Assembly: GCF_026967985.1 (NCBI RefSeq)
Contig: NZ_JAPVBJ010000001.1
Location: forward strand, 551,493 to 615,492
DNA: 64,000 bases
Direction of reading: 5' to 3'
From: Modestobacter sp. VKM Ac-2984
GTDB lineage: Bacteria; Actinomycetota; Actinomycetes; Mycobacteriales; Geodermatophilaceae
Below, piece by piece: positions 56,678-64,000 of this stretch. The first letter of the stretch is position 1. Every line of letters begins with the position of its first letter. The notes beneath the pieces are model-generated. The model worked only from the letters and a program-made list of their open reading frames with translations. It had not been told where the DNA came from and did not search any database. Position numbers and translations under genes: made by a program.

Positions 56678-57091
56678 TCACGCGGGGTGGTAACCCTCCA
56701 CGCCGACGGCGAGGTCGCCGTCGCGTGGGTCGGCGGTGAAGACCAGGACCGCCTCCCGCAGGCTCTCCGGAGGGACGTAGGCGATGCTGGCCGACGCCTG
56801 TTCCACCTGCCGACCGTCTCGCCTCAGCTCGCCGCCGAGGTGGACCGCCTCGGCGGTGGTGCCACCGTCGTTGGTCACGTCCAGGCGCACCTCGTACCCG
56901 GTGCCCACCGACCGGACCGCGGTGATCTCCACAGCGAGCTCCGGTCCGCTCTCCCGGACGGCGAGGGCCTGGTAGCCGAGGAAGGCGACCAGCAGCAGCA
57001 CGAGCAGTGCGCCCAGTCCGCCCACGGCGTACTCGGCAACCGACGTGCCACCGTGCTCCGTGCTCTCGGTGTCCTCGTCCGGATCAGACAC
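56678..57091 (-). CDS. TIGR02588-family protein
   Basis: A 137-residue protein with an N-terminal TM (AVGGLGALLVLLLVAFLGYQ) and an extracytoplasmic beta domain (AVEITAVRSVGTGYEVRLDV, TAEAVHLGGELRRDGRQVEQ). The family is regularly encoded after TIGR02587. Function unknown. GTG 57091 has GAGAGGGA upstream and lies 12 nt after the TIGR02587 stop. Confidence 0.85.
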   Translation of the reverse strand: MSDPDEDTESTEHGGTSVAEYAVGGLGALLVLLLVAFLGYQALAVRESGPELAVEITAVRSVGTGYEVRLDVTNDGGTTAEAVHLGGELRRDGRQVEQASASIAYVPPESLREAVLVFTADPRDGDLAVGVEGYHPA

Positions 57092-57103
57092 AGTTCCCTC
57101 TCG

Positions 57104-57904
57104 TCACAGGATGAGCCGGGCCACCGCGGCACCCAGGCCCGCGGGGAGAGCGAGTACGACCGTCTCGGTGACCACCATGACCAGCCCGGTGTCGTCGAAG
57201 CGGCCGAGCGCCCACAGGAGGTAGGCCGAGAGGCACAGCGCCACCGCATAGCCGACGAGGGTGAAGCCCACGAACGCCCGGACCGGGCCGTCATCGTGCT
57301 CCTGCCCACCGAAGCCGACCTGGTAGACGAACGCGTGCATCAGCGCGAGCGTGACGCCGAGGAGTGCCAGCGTGTGCCAGGGGGTCATCGTGGCCGCCAG
57401 CAGCACGATCTCCTCCGTCGGCGCCAGGCTGGCTGCGAACACGACCGCACCGGCCGCCATGAGGAAGACCTCGTGGCCGTACCCGGACCTGGCCGAGGGA
57501 GAGCCTCCGTCGCCGAGCTGGGCCCGGGCGTACGAGGCACCGACCGCGGCCGGCAGCAGGGCGAGTCCGAGGACCGACGTCGCGTCCCGCCAGTCCCTGA
57601 GCCAGTCCAGGACGCCCAGTGCAGTGAGGACGACCGCGGCGGCCACGGCCGCAGCGAGGAACGCCACGCCCGCGTCCACCAGGGCGGCGCGCCAACCACC
57701 TCCGGCAACGCCGAGGTGCCGGGCGAGGCCGACCACCAGGAGGATCGTCCCGACGGTGAGGACGAGGAGCCGGTGGCGGTCGACGCTCAGGCTGAGCCGC
57801 CACACCTCCATCGTCATCAGGACGGGCAGGGCGAACAACAGGGCCCCGCCGACCGCACGGCCGAACCCCCGGGTCAGGTGGTGGATCTCGGTCTGCGGTG
57901 GCAT
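57104..57904 (-). CDS. TIGR02587-family multipass membrane protein
   Basis: A 266-residue membrane protein with about seven TM segments (LLFALPVLMTMEVWRLSLS..., LLVLTVGTILLVVGLARHLG, VAFLAAAVAAAVVLTALGVL). Glu-containing motifs (MEVWRLSLSVDRHR, LAPTEEIVLLAA) lie in or next to membrane segments. Role unknown. The start is ATG 57904 (MPPQTEIHHLTRGFGRAVGG) with GAGGGAG upstream. Confidence 0.85.
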   Translation of the reverse strand: MPPQTEIHHLTRGFGRAVGGALLFALPVLMTMEVWRLSLSVDRHRLLVLTVGTILLVVGLARHLGVAGGGWRAALVDAGVAFLAAAVAAAVVLTALGVLDWLRDWRDATSVLGLALLPAAVGASYARAQLGDGGSPSARSGYGHEVFLMAAGAVVFAASLAPTEEIVLLAATMTPWHTLALLGVTLALMHAFVYQVGFGGQEHDDGPVRAFVGFTLVGYAVALCLSAYLLWALGRFDDTGLVMVVTETVVLALPAGLGAAVARLIL

Positions 57905-58073
57905 CGCGCTCCCTCGCCGACGGCAGGTGGGCCCTGTGGCTGCGGTCGGCATCCGGGTCAGGGCGGCCGGCTGCGCCAGGTCCCGAGCCGGTCAGCCGCC
58001 GGAACGCAATCGGTCGGCGGGGCGCAGACCTCGCACCCCGCCGACCGACTCAGCTGTCGCGACCAGACGAGTC

Positions 58074-58247
58074 TTACTCGTCCTCCTCCTCTTCGAGGAC
58101 GTCGCCCTCCTCGACCACGCCCGTGTCGTCGACGCCCTCTTCTTCACTTCCGCAAGCGGTCATGGTGAAGGACGCGGCGGCGATGGCGACACCAGCCGCG
58201 GCGGAGCGCCACCGGTTGCGGCGTGCGGGCAGTGAGATGCTGGTCAT
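58074..58247 (-). CDS. Small acidic lipoprotein
   Basis: A 57-residue exported peptide: basic N-terminus (LPARRNRWRSAA), hydrophobic core (AGVAIAAASFTMTACG) with a lipobox-like TMTAC (Cys32), and a mature part of only ~26 residues rich in Asp/Glu ending VLEEEEDE. GAGGAG precedes ATG 58247. It may bind cations or tether another component; no family recognised. Confidence 0.7.
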   Translation of the reverse strand: MTSISLPARRNRWRSAAAGVAIAAASFTMTACGSEEEGVDDTGVVEEGDVLEEEEDE

Positions 58248-58344
58248 CGTTCTCCTCGGGTCGGTCGGCCATGGCCGACGTCGGATGTACGCACGGCCGA
58301 CATGCCCAGCCACCTGCGATCCCAATCCCCGATCATCGCCGTCG

Positions 58345-58663
58345 TCAGGAAGCCGTAAGGACGAGCGGACCCGGCACGGGGCAGGTCGGGCGCTCAGCCT
58401 GCGCGGCACGTCTCGGCGCCGCGGGGCCCGGCTCGCGACCCGGCTCGAAGCCCACGTCGGCGAGGACGACGTCGACCGGGCCGGTGTACCGCTCGCCGTT
58501 GCGGAGCTCGTGCCGCGTCCACGCCGGCGGCTCGATGTGGGCGTCGGCCACCGCCGGCGCCTCCCGCCAGACCAGGCCGCCGCCCCCCCGTCGGGCCGTG
58601 CATTCCCTCGGCCTGCTCGTCGACCAGGGCGGCGATACCGCCGGCGAACAGGTGTCCCGGCAC
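58345..58663 (-). pseudogene. Frameshifted small ORF at a G7 run
   Basis: From GTG 58663: PGHLFAGGIAALVDEQAEGM then HGPTGG; the G7 run near 58584-58590 breaks the frame. In the next frame the sequence continues GLVWREAPAVADAHIEPPAW, TRHELRNGERYTGPVDVVLA, DVGFEPGREPG, to a stop at 58345. Joined, it gives a ~105-residue protein that reads like real coding sequence, but I do not recognise the family. It could be a sequencing error, a decayed gene or slippage. Confidence 0.4.
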
Positions 58664-58686
58664 CGGGCCGGTGGTAGCTCAGGCCC

Positions 58687-59466
58687 ATGGCTGTGGCACC
58701 GGACCCCGACGAGATCTACGAGCGCGCCCGCAAGGAGGGGCACCGGCGGCTGTACATGCCCCCGCTGGAGCAGGTGAGCACCGGCTTCATCGCGGGGGTC
58801 ACGATCGTCTTCGGGATCGTGGCCCTGGGCGTGATCGTGGCGTTGCTGGACTCGGCGATGGGCGAGCGGCCCGCCGAGGTGGTGGGCGCCGTCGGCTTCT
58901 CGTTCGGGGTGGTCTTCCTCATCGTCGGGCGGACCGAGCTGTTCAGCGAGAACTTCTTCGACCCGGTGGCGGCCGCCATCGAGGAAGGCGGAGTGCGGGT
59001 CTGGGTCCGCATGGTGCGGCTGTGGGGCACCATCCTGCTGCTCAACCTCGTCGGCGGCGCCGCGCTGGTCGGGGTCATGACGGTCGAGGGCGCCCTGCCC
59101 GGTGACGCCGACCAGGTGCTGGTGCACCTCGCCGAGGCCACCGCATCGCTCGGCTGGGCCCCGACCCTCGCCCGGGCCGTTCTCGCCGGGGCACTGGTCA
59201 CCCTCCTGTCGTACATGCTGAAGGCGGTGAACTCGGTCAGCGCGCGCATCCTGGTCAGCGCGATGGTGGGCTTCTTCCTCGCCCTCGGCCCCTTCGACCA
59301 CGCCGCCGTCTCGGGCCTGCAGATCCTCTTCGGCGTCTGGTTGTCCGATGCGGTGACCTACGTCGACCTGTTCCGCAACGTCGGGCTGGCCACGGCCGGC
59401 AACCTCGCCGGTGGCCTGCTGTTGATCACCTTGACGCACACGGCACAGGTCAAGAGCTCCCGATGA
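58687..59466 (+). CDS. Formate/nitrite transporter-family channel
   Basis: A 259-residue FNT-family membrane protein with six TM segments: FIAGVTIVFGIVALGVIVAL, VGFSFGVVFLIVGRTELFSE (the family FTEN-like motif), TILLLNLVGGAALVGVMTV, LAGALVTLLSYMLKAVNSVS, LVSAMVGFFLALGPFDHAAV and NVGLATAGNLAGGLLLITLT. Members conduct formate, nitrite, hydrosulfide or lactate; the YfdC-like subgroup is uncharacterised. ATG 58687 may be leaderless (weak TAGCTC 6 nt upstream). Its 3' end overlaps the convergent regulator by 17 nt. Confidence 0.9.
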   Translation: MAVAPDPDEIYERARKEGHRRLYMPPLEQVSTGFIAGVTIVFGIVALGVIVALLDSAMGERPAEVVGAVGFSFGVVFLIVGRTELFSENFFDPVAAAIEEGGVRVWVRMVRLWGTILLLNLVGGAALVGVMTVEGALPGDADQVLVHLAEATASLGWAPTLARAVLAGALVTLLSYMLKAVNSVSARILVSAMVGFFLALGPFDHAAVSGLQILFGVWLSDAVTYVDLFRNVGLATAGNLAGGLLLITLTHTAQVKSSR

Positions 59467-60139
59467 AGCCACACGAGTAGCCACGCCCGCGCACCGTCGT
59501 GACCAGTTGCGGCTGGGCCGGGTCGGGCTCCACCTTCGTCCGGAGCCTGCGCACGTGGGTGTGGAGCAGCGCACGGTCGCCGCGGTACCCCGGCCCCCAG
59601 ACCCGGTCGAGGAGGTCCTCCTGCGAGACGACGGACCCCTGCGCCAGCGCCAGCTCCCGCAGGATGCAGAACTCCGTCCGGGTGAGGTCGACAGCACGTC
59701 CGGCGCACAGGACCACCCCGCCGTCCGGCAGGATCTCCAGGTCCCCCGCAGGGATCCGCCGCGGGCTCGCGCCCCCCTGGTGGCGGCGGCACAACGCCCG
59801 GACCCGTGCCGAGACCTCCTCCGCCGTCCACGGCGTGGAGACGTGGTGGTCGGCACCTGCGTCGATCGCAGCCACGACGTCACGGCTCCCCCGCCGGGCG
59901 CTGAGCACGATCACCGGGGTCTGCCAGCTGTCGCGCAGCTCCCGGCACATCGCGAGGCCGGCCCGGTCGGACCGCGTGATCTCGATCAGCACGACATCGG
60001 CACGGCGCTCCGACAGCCGCCGCCGTGCGTCCGCAGCCGTCCCGGCCTCGCGCACCTCGATCCCCTCAGCGGCCAACCCCCTGCTGAGGTCTCGACGCCG
60101 CGCCGCGTCCTCCTGGATGACGAGCACCGAGTGCACCAC
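59450..60139 (-). CDS. OmpR-family regulator with Glu at the phosphorylation site
   Basis: A 229-residue winged-helix regulator. The receiver has the acidic pair (QED, residues 9-11) and Ser80, but the phospho-acceptor Asp is Glu53 (VVLIEITRSD) and the switch Lys is Thr102 (HVSTPWT). The C-terminal winged helix (LTRTEFCILRELALAQGSVV, HVRRLRTKVEPDPAQ, RGRGYSCGF) is complete. Glu can mimic phospho-Asp, so it may be locked on or phosphorylation-independent. It has no adjacent kinase. GTG 60139 or 60136. Divergent from the paralogue at 60447. Confidence 0.9.
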   Translation of the reverse strand: MVHSVLVIQEDAARRRDLSRGLAAEGIEVREAGTAADARRRLSERRADVVLIEITRSDRAGLAMCRELRDSWQTPVIVLSARRGSRDVVAAIDAGADHHVSTPWTAEEVSARVRALCRRHQGGASPRRIPAGDLEILPDGGVVLCAGRAVDLTRTEFCILRELALAQGSVVSQEDLLDRVWGPGYRGDRALLHTHVRRLRTKVEPDPAQPQLVTTVRGRGYSCGFIGSS

Positions 60140-60446
60140 GGTCAGGCCCTTCGCGATCGCCCGCAGACAGACCCCGGTCCTCGAGGTCGCGCGGAGCTCC
60201 GCTGGACGGGCCCCGCGCGCGGGCCGGCCACCCCGCGAGTCCCCGAGCGCACTGGCGCCGCGGGTCGTGCGGTGGCCGACTCCTCGATCCTGCCCTGCGG
60301 CGGGCAGCGCAGGCCACTCGTCGTCCCTGACTCAGCGGTCCTCGCCGCGTCCACCCGGCACCGGGACCGGGGACGACCACCGGGCCTCCGGAGCCCGAGG
60401 CCGTGCGACGGCGGTTCAGCGACGCCCGAGCGGGAAGACCCTCGGG
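60140..60446. other. 307-bp region between divergent regulator genes
   Basis: No gene recognised. It must hold the promoters of both regulators. I see no confident -35/-10 pair and no clear inverted-repeat operator. Confidence 0.5.
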
Positions 60447-61121
60447 GTGTCGTACTCCGTGCTCGTCGTCGAGGGGGTCGAACACATCCGTCGCGTCCTC
60501 GCGACGACGCTCCGGCGGGAGGGACTCGACGTGACCGAGGCGGCGACCGAGGGGCGGGGGCTCCGCCTCCTGGACGAGCGGCCGCACGACGTCGTGCTCC
60601 TCGACCTGAAGGTGCCCGACCGCGACGGCTTCCAGATGTGCCGCGCCATCCGCAGGCGCACGGACACCCCGATCATCGTGATCGCCCTCCGGACCACCAG
60701 CCGCGACGTCGTCGTCGGGCTGGACGCGGGGGCGGACGACTACGTCGTCGCACCCTTCACCACCGAAGAGCTGTCCGCACGCATCCGGGGCCTGGGCCGC
60801 CGGACGCGCGGGCTGCCAGGACCGAGGATCCAGGTCGGCGAGCTGGACATCGCCCCCCGAGACGGGATGGTGACCCGGTCCGGTGAGCCCGTCGCGCTCA
60901 CCAGGACGGAGTTCAAGCTGCTCAGCGAGCTCGCCATCGAACGCGGGCGGGCGGTCAGCCGGGAAGAGCTGATCGAACGGGTCTGGGGCGCGGACCACGT
61001 CGGCGACTCCCGGCTCGTCGACGTCCACGTGTGGCGCCTCCGCAAGAAGATCGAGCCCACGCCGTCCCGGCCGACCGTGGTGACGACGGTGCGAGGCATG
61101 GGATATCGCCTCCCCGGGTGA
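60447..61121 (+). CDS. OmpR-family regulator with incomplete receiver
   Basis: A 224-residue winged-helix regulator, clearly paralogous to the divergent gene. The phospho-acceptor Asp53 is present (VVLLDLKVPDRDGF), but the acidic pair is reduced to Glu9 (VVEGVE), the Thr/Ser switch is Ala80 (IIVIALRTT) and the Lys is Ala102 (DYVVAPFTT). The DNA-binding domain is complete (LTRTEFKLLSELAIERGRAV, HVWRLRKKIEPTPSR, VRGMGYRL). GTG 60447 is the likely start. No histidine kinase lies nearby. Confidence 0.9.
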   Translation: MSYSVLVVEGVEHIRRVLATTLRREGLDVTEAATEGRGLRLLDERPHDVVLLDLKVPDRDGFQMCRAIRRRTDTPIIVIALRTTSRDVVVGLDAGADDYVVAPFTTEELSARIRGLGRRTRGLPGPRIQVGELDIAPRDGMVTRSGEPVALTRTEFKLLSELAIERGRAVSREELIERVWGADHVGDSRLVDVHVWRLRKKIEPTPSRPTVVTTVRGMGYRLPG

Positions 61122-61191
61122 CCGGCGACCCGGCGGGTGCGCGCCGCGGGTGCACCGTCGACCGCCTCGTGGTCCGACACGGCAGGCCGCC

Positions 61192-62349
61192 TCAGGGAAG
61201 CGTCTGGAAGGTGCCCGAGGCGACCACCGTCCGGTCCGTCCCGGTCTCCAGTTGGTAGTGGTAGGACCGGTTCGGGGCGAGGCTGCGGGTGAGGGACAGC
61301 GGGACGACGTCGTTGTCGGTCGTGCGGTAGGTGTAGAAGCCGGTCTGCGAGCCGAACGGTGAGGCGGAGACCCGGAGGGTGGTCCGCGCCGTGTTCGGGG
61401 GGACGTACGCGGACACGGTCACGCCGATGCGGCTCGGGGTGACGGTGTGTTCCCACGGCTGCGGGCCGGCCGCGGGTGCGGATCCGGCGATCGGGGTGGA
61501 GTACCGGTTGAGGACGCCCTCGATGATGGTGCCGAACTGACCGTTCCGGGCGTGGCCGACCCCGGCCGGGTGCTCGTGCGACGTCTGGAATCCGCGGTCG
61601 GCGTACCAGGCCTCGCCGGCCTGGGCCCCATAGGGACCGTTCAGCGAGTTCAGGCCGCCAGGCGCGGACCCGTTGGTGTCGGTGTCCAGCTCGCCGGTGT
61701 CCCAGTGCATGTGCACGTTGGCCTGGAGCGACGCGGGGAACGCGTCCGCGGCGACCGCGGGTGTGCCACCCCCGCCGATCACGATGGTCCCGCCGCCGGT
61801 CAAGAGCTCCGAGTGCCGGGGGAACAGGAACCGGGTCACCAACTGCGCGCCGCTGCTGTACCCGCCCAGCCACACGCGGTCCCGGTCGATGTCGTACTGG
61901 CCGTAGACCGAGTCGATCAGCGCGGCGAGGTGGTCGGCGTACCCGGTCGGGTCGCCCCGCTCCCAGCACTGACAGGCGCGGTTGGGGCTGGAGGGCACCA
62001 GCAGGACCATGTTGTTCCGCTTCGCCACGGCGACGACGCCGTTGACCCCGCCGAGCGAGTAGCTGGCCGACGGGTTCTCGAACCCGTACTCGCCGGTGCC
62101 GTCGGCGTAGACGAGCAGCCCGACCGGCTGGGAACGGTCGATCCCGGCCGCGTACAGGTGGTGCTGAGCGGTGTACCCGGCGCCGGTGGAGGTCTGGAAC
62201 GTGCGGTCGGTGAGCGGGCCGCCCGATCCGCCGGTCGGGGCGGCGACAGCGGGCGTGGCGGTGGCGGTGGCGAGCAGCGCGACCAGCGCTGCCAGCACGA
62301 TGCGGGACGGGCGCACGAGAGCTCCAAGCGCGTTGAGGGGTTCGGACAT
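61192..62349 (-). CDS. Secreted alpha/beta hydrolase (PHB-depolymerase/esterase-like)
   Basis: A 385-residue exported protein: signal peptide (IVLAALVALLATATATPAVA), alpha/beta-hydrolase domain with nucleophile elbow VWLGGYSSGAQL, and late His candidates HMHWDTGELDTDTNGSA and THEHPAGVGHARN-like stretch. The last ~80 residues form a fibronectin-like beta domain (HTVTPSRIGVTVSAYVPPN, TDNDVVPLSLTRSL). It resembles poly-hydroxyalkanoate depolymerase/feruloyl esterase-type enzymes; substrate uncertain. ATG 62349 assumed. Confidence 0.82.
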   Translation of the reverse strand: MSEPLNALGALVRPSRIVLAALVALLATATATPAVAAPTGGSGGPLTDRTFQTSTGAGYTAQHHLYAAGIDRSQPVGLLVYADGTGEYGFENPSASYSLGGVNGVVAVAKRNNMVLLVPSSPNRACQCWERGDPTGYADHLAALIDSVYGQYDIDRDRVWLGGYSSGAQLVTRFLFPRHSELLTGGGTIVIGGGGTPAVAADAFPASLQANVHMHWDTGELDTDTNGSAPGGLNSLNGPYGAQAGEAWYADRGFQTSHEHPAGVGHARNGQFGTIIEGVLNRYSTPIAGSAPAAGPQPWEHTVTPSRIGVTVSAYVPPNTARTTLRVSASPFGSQTGFYTYRTTDNDVVPLSLTRSLAPNRSYHYQLETGTDRTVVASGTFQTLP

Positions 62350-62606
62350 CTCGCCGACGGGGGTGCGTGGACGACCCGTCTGTTCGCAGCTGATGTCACA
62401 GGCCGGTCACAGCCTGCGGGGTCGGAGCGAGGCACGCCCGGGGATGCCGAGAGAGTCTTCTCACCGTTCAGCTGCCGGCTGCTCGCGGCGCCCGGTGCCA
62501 GGGGAGCTGAGCTGCCACGCGTCGCCCGTCGAGGAGTGACGTCGTCCGCGCGCTGCCGGCGACCAGGTGGTGCGGACGACGGGCCGCGGACCGCGCGCCA
62601 GGGGCC

Positions 62607-62612
62607 TACGCT
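62607..62612 (+). promoter_or_regulatory. -10 element of the GAF-ANTAR gene
   Basis: TACGCT ending 6 nt before ATG 62619; no ribosome-binding site. Confidence 0.5.
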
Positions 62613-62618
62613 GCCCGC

Positions 62619-63353
62619 ATGTCCGCACCACAGGTCCCAGCCGAAGCCGGATCGGATCACTCCAGCCGGATGCCGGACGACCTCGGGGACGTGATGGGCC
62701 GGATCGCCCGCACGTTGCAGGAGGAACACGGCGACGTCGACCGGACCCTGGCGTCGATCACCGCCGCCGCGGTGGACACCGTGCCGGGAACGGACATGGC
62801 CAGCATCAGCCTGGTCATCCGCCGCCGTGTCGAGCCGCAGGCCGCCACCAGCGAGCAGGCCCAGGAGATCGACGCCCTGCAGTCCGAGTTCGACGAGGGG
62901 CCCTGCCTGGACGCCCTCCGTGAGCAGCAGACCGTCCGGGTCGACGACCTCGCCGACGACAGGCGCTGGCCCCGTTTCGCCGCCGAGGCCTCCCGGCGCG
63001 GTGCCGGCAGCATGCTGAGCTTCCAGCTGTTCACCGAGGGCGACAACCTGGGCGCCCTGAACCTCTTCGCCCAGGAGCCGCACTCCTTCGACGCCGAGTC
63101 GGAGACCGTGGGGCAGATCTTCGCCTCGCACGCCGCCATCGCGCTGTCCGCCGCGCGACAGGAGTCGAACCTGCGTTCTGCCATGGACAGCCGAGACCTG
63201 ATCGGCCAGGCCAAGGGGATCCTGATGGAGCGCCACCGGCTGACCGCGTCCCAGGCCTTCGAGCTCCTGGTGCGGGCGTCGTCGCACACCAACCGCAAGC
63301 TGCTCGACGTCGCCGACGAGCTGACCAGCACCGGGGCCATGACGACCGACTGA
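62619..63353 (+). CDS. GAF-ANTAR antitermination regulator
   Basis: A 244-residue sensor-regulator. GAF domain at ~25-175 (TLASITAAAVDTVPGTDMAS, FDEGPCLDALREQQTVRVDD, GALNLFAQEPHSFDAESETV) and C-terminal ANTAR helices (LIGQAKGILMERHRLTASQA, FELLVRASSHTNRKLLDVAD). ANTAR domains bind paired hairpins in nascent RNA and prevent termination. Targets unknown. ATG 62619 is leaderless by the -10 box. Confidence 0.93.
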   Translation: MSAPQVPAEAGSDHSSRMPDDLGDVMGRIARTLQEEHGDVDRTLASITAAAVDTVPGTDMASISLVIRRRVEPQAATSEQAQEIDALQSEFDEGPCLDALREQQTVRVDDLADDRRWPRFAAEASRRGAGSMLSFQLFTEGDNLGALNLFAQEPHSFDAESETVGQIFASHAAIALSAARQESNLRSAMDSRDLIGQAKGILMERHRLTASQAFELLVRASSHTNRKLLDVADELTSTGAMTTD

Positions 63354-63362
63354 CCGCCGCCC

Positions 63363-64000
63363 TCAGGTCGCCGGGCGCTCCCCCGGCGGCACCCAGCCGA
63401 TCGCCGGTGCGACGTGCCGCACCACCGTCTCCAGCAGGTGGGCGTTGTACTCGACACCGAGCATGTTCGGCACGGTCAGCAGCAGCGTGTCGGCGTCCCG
63501 GACGGCGGCGTCCTTGGCCAGCTCCTCGGCCAGCTGGTCGGGCTCACCGACGTAGCTCTTGCCGAACCGGGCCCGCACGCCCTCCAGGAGACCGACCTGG
63601 TCGTCGCCCCCCTGACCCGAGCCGAAGTACTGCCGGTCGGTGTCGGTGGTGATCGGCAGGACGCTGCGGCTGACCGAGACCCGCGGCTCGTGCGCCCAGC
63701 CGGCGTCGGCCCAGGCCGCGCGGTACAGCGCGATCTGCTCGGCCTGCAGCTCGTCGAAGGGCACCCCGGTGTCCTCGGACAGCAGCGTCGAGCTCATCAG
63801 GTTCATCCCCTGCTCCGCGGTCCAGACCGCGGTCTGCCGGGTGCCCGATCCCCACCAGATGCGCTGCCGGAGCCCCGGGGACTGCGGCTGGACGGCGAGC
63901 CGCCCGGACGCCCCGCCGGTCATCCGCGGGTCCGTGTCCACGACGGTGGCCCCGCTGATCGCGGCGAGGAACAGCGTGGTCTTCTCCCGGGCCAGCTCGG
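63363..64000 (-). CDS. LLM-class flavin-dependent oxidoreductase (cut by window edge)
   Basis: C-terminal ~211 residues of a luciferase-like monooxygenase: the frame stays open to the window end (ELAREKTTLFLAAISGATVV, then DTDPRMTGGASGRLAVQPQS). Typical blocks: QRIWWGSGTRQTAVWTAEQG (flavin-binding Gly-rich turn), MNLMSSTLLSEDTG, VGEPDQLAEELAKDAAVRDA and the MLGVEYNAHLLETVVRHVAP tail. The N-terminal half lies outside the window. The substrate is unknown. Confidence 0.9.
   Translation of the reverse strand, partial: ELAREKTTLFLAAISGATVVDTDPRMTGGASGRLAVQPQSPGLRQRIWWGSGTRQTAVWTAEQGMNLMSSTLLSEDTGVPFDELQAEQIALYRAAWADAGWAHEPRVSVSRSVLPITTDTDRQYFGSGQGGDDQVGLLEGVRARFGKSYVGEPDQLAEELAKDAAVRDADTLLLTVPNMLGVEYNAHLLETVVRHVAPAIGWVPPGERPAT

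Noticed and set aside
55748-58168. 806-codon plus-strand frame
   Set aside because: Crosses ssb, tRNA-Arg and TIGR02588/TIGR02587 on the opposite strand; coding evidence is all on the minus strand.
56587-64000. Integrative element attached at tRNA-Arg
   Set aside because: No integrase gene and no repeat of the tRNA 3' end downstream within the window.

Overview
The window is a very GC-rich chromosomal segment of a high-GC actinobacterium. Codon use, TANNNT -10 elements, the paired clpP1/clpP2 genes, GlbO, EttA and TIGR03960/TIGR03936 all fit. The overall flavour (short GGCCCCG...CGGGGTCCTTC palindromic repeats, DUF559/AbiEi genes, ANTAR and SpoIIE regulators) suggests Geodermatophilaceae (Blastococcus, Modestobacter, Geodermatophilus), but that placement is inference. 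The core gene order parallels, from memory, the Mycobacterium tuberculosis Rv2444c-Rv2478c block: rne, ndk, folC, valS, clpX, clpP2, clpP1, tig, rpiB, Rv2466c-like, pepN, HNH, glbO, aglA, thioesterase, ettA, ssb. Lineage-specific genes are inserted between these anchors.

Region 1 (1-17.8 kb) is housekeeping. It holds the N-terminal two thirds of an RNase E/G gene, the coupled radical-SAM pair TIGR03960/TIGR03936, a small XRE regulator with a membrane protein, ndk, an HTH/Clp-N two-gene unit whose promoter is covered by two inverted repeats, DUF4233-folC divergent from valS, an AbiEi/DUF559 protein, then clpX, clpP2, clpP1 and tig, followed by tRNA-Pro and tRNA-Gly. Region 2 (18-34 kb) is accessory: an ECF sigma factor with a SnoaL-like tail, a large surface lipoprotein, a NarL-type two-component pair, an MMPL transporter, an Eis-like acetyltransferase, rpiB with a broken downstream gene, DUF429/MBL genes, a PAS-GAF-SpoIIE phosphatase, an SDR, a secreted Lys/Ala-tailed protein and a mycothiol-type DsbA-like reductase divergent from pepN.

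Region 3 (34-48.6 kb) holds pepN, DUF5130 and a CtaJ-like gene, an amidase divergent from kynureninase, a three-gene sortase cassette (two paralogous surface proteins sharing APAVNPGLRSETG around a sortase), an SCO6745-family protein, an HNH nuclease, a prolyl oligopeptidase and an orphan lipoprotein solute-binding protein. Region 4 (48.8-56.7 kb) carries MFS-glbO-alpha-glucosidase, where two genes appear to start with CTG, then bioY, a thioesterase, a phosphatase-like gene, ettA, ssb and tRNA-Arg. Region 5 (56.7-64 kb) is accessory again: the TIGR02588/TIGR02587 pair, a small acidic lipoprotein, a frameshifted ORF, a formate/nitrite-family channel, two divergent OmpR-type regulators with complementary receiver-domain defects, a secreted hydrolase, a GAF-ANTAR regulator and a partial LLM flavin oxidoreductase.

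Two window-wide patterns stand out. About twenty genes have a (T/C)ANNNT box exactly 6-7 nt before the start codon, pointing to leaderless transcription; this often decides the start codon. Many gene ends carry long, perfect GC-rich hairpins, and three copies of one ~58-bp palindromic repeat lie at convergent gene ends or inside a broken gene.
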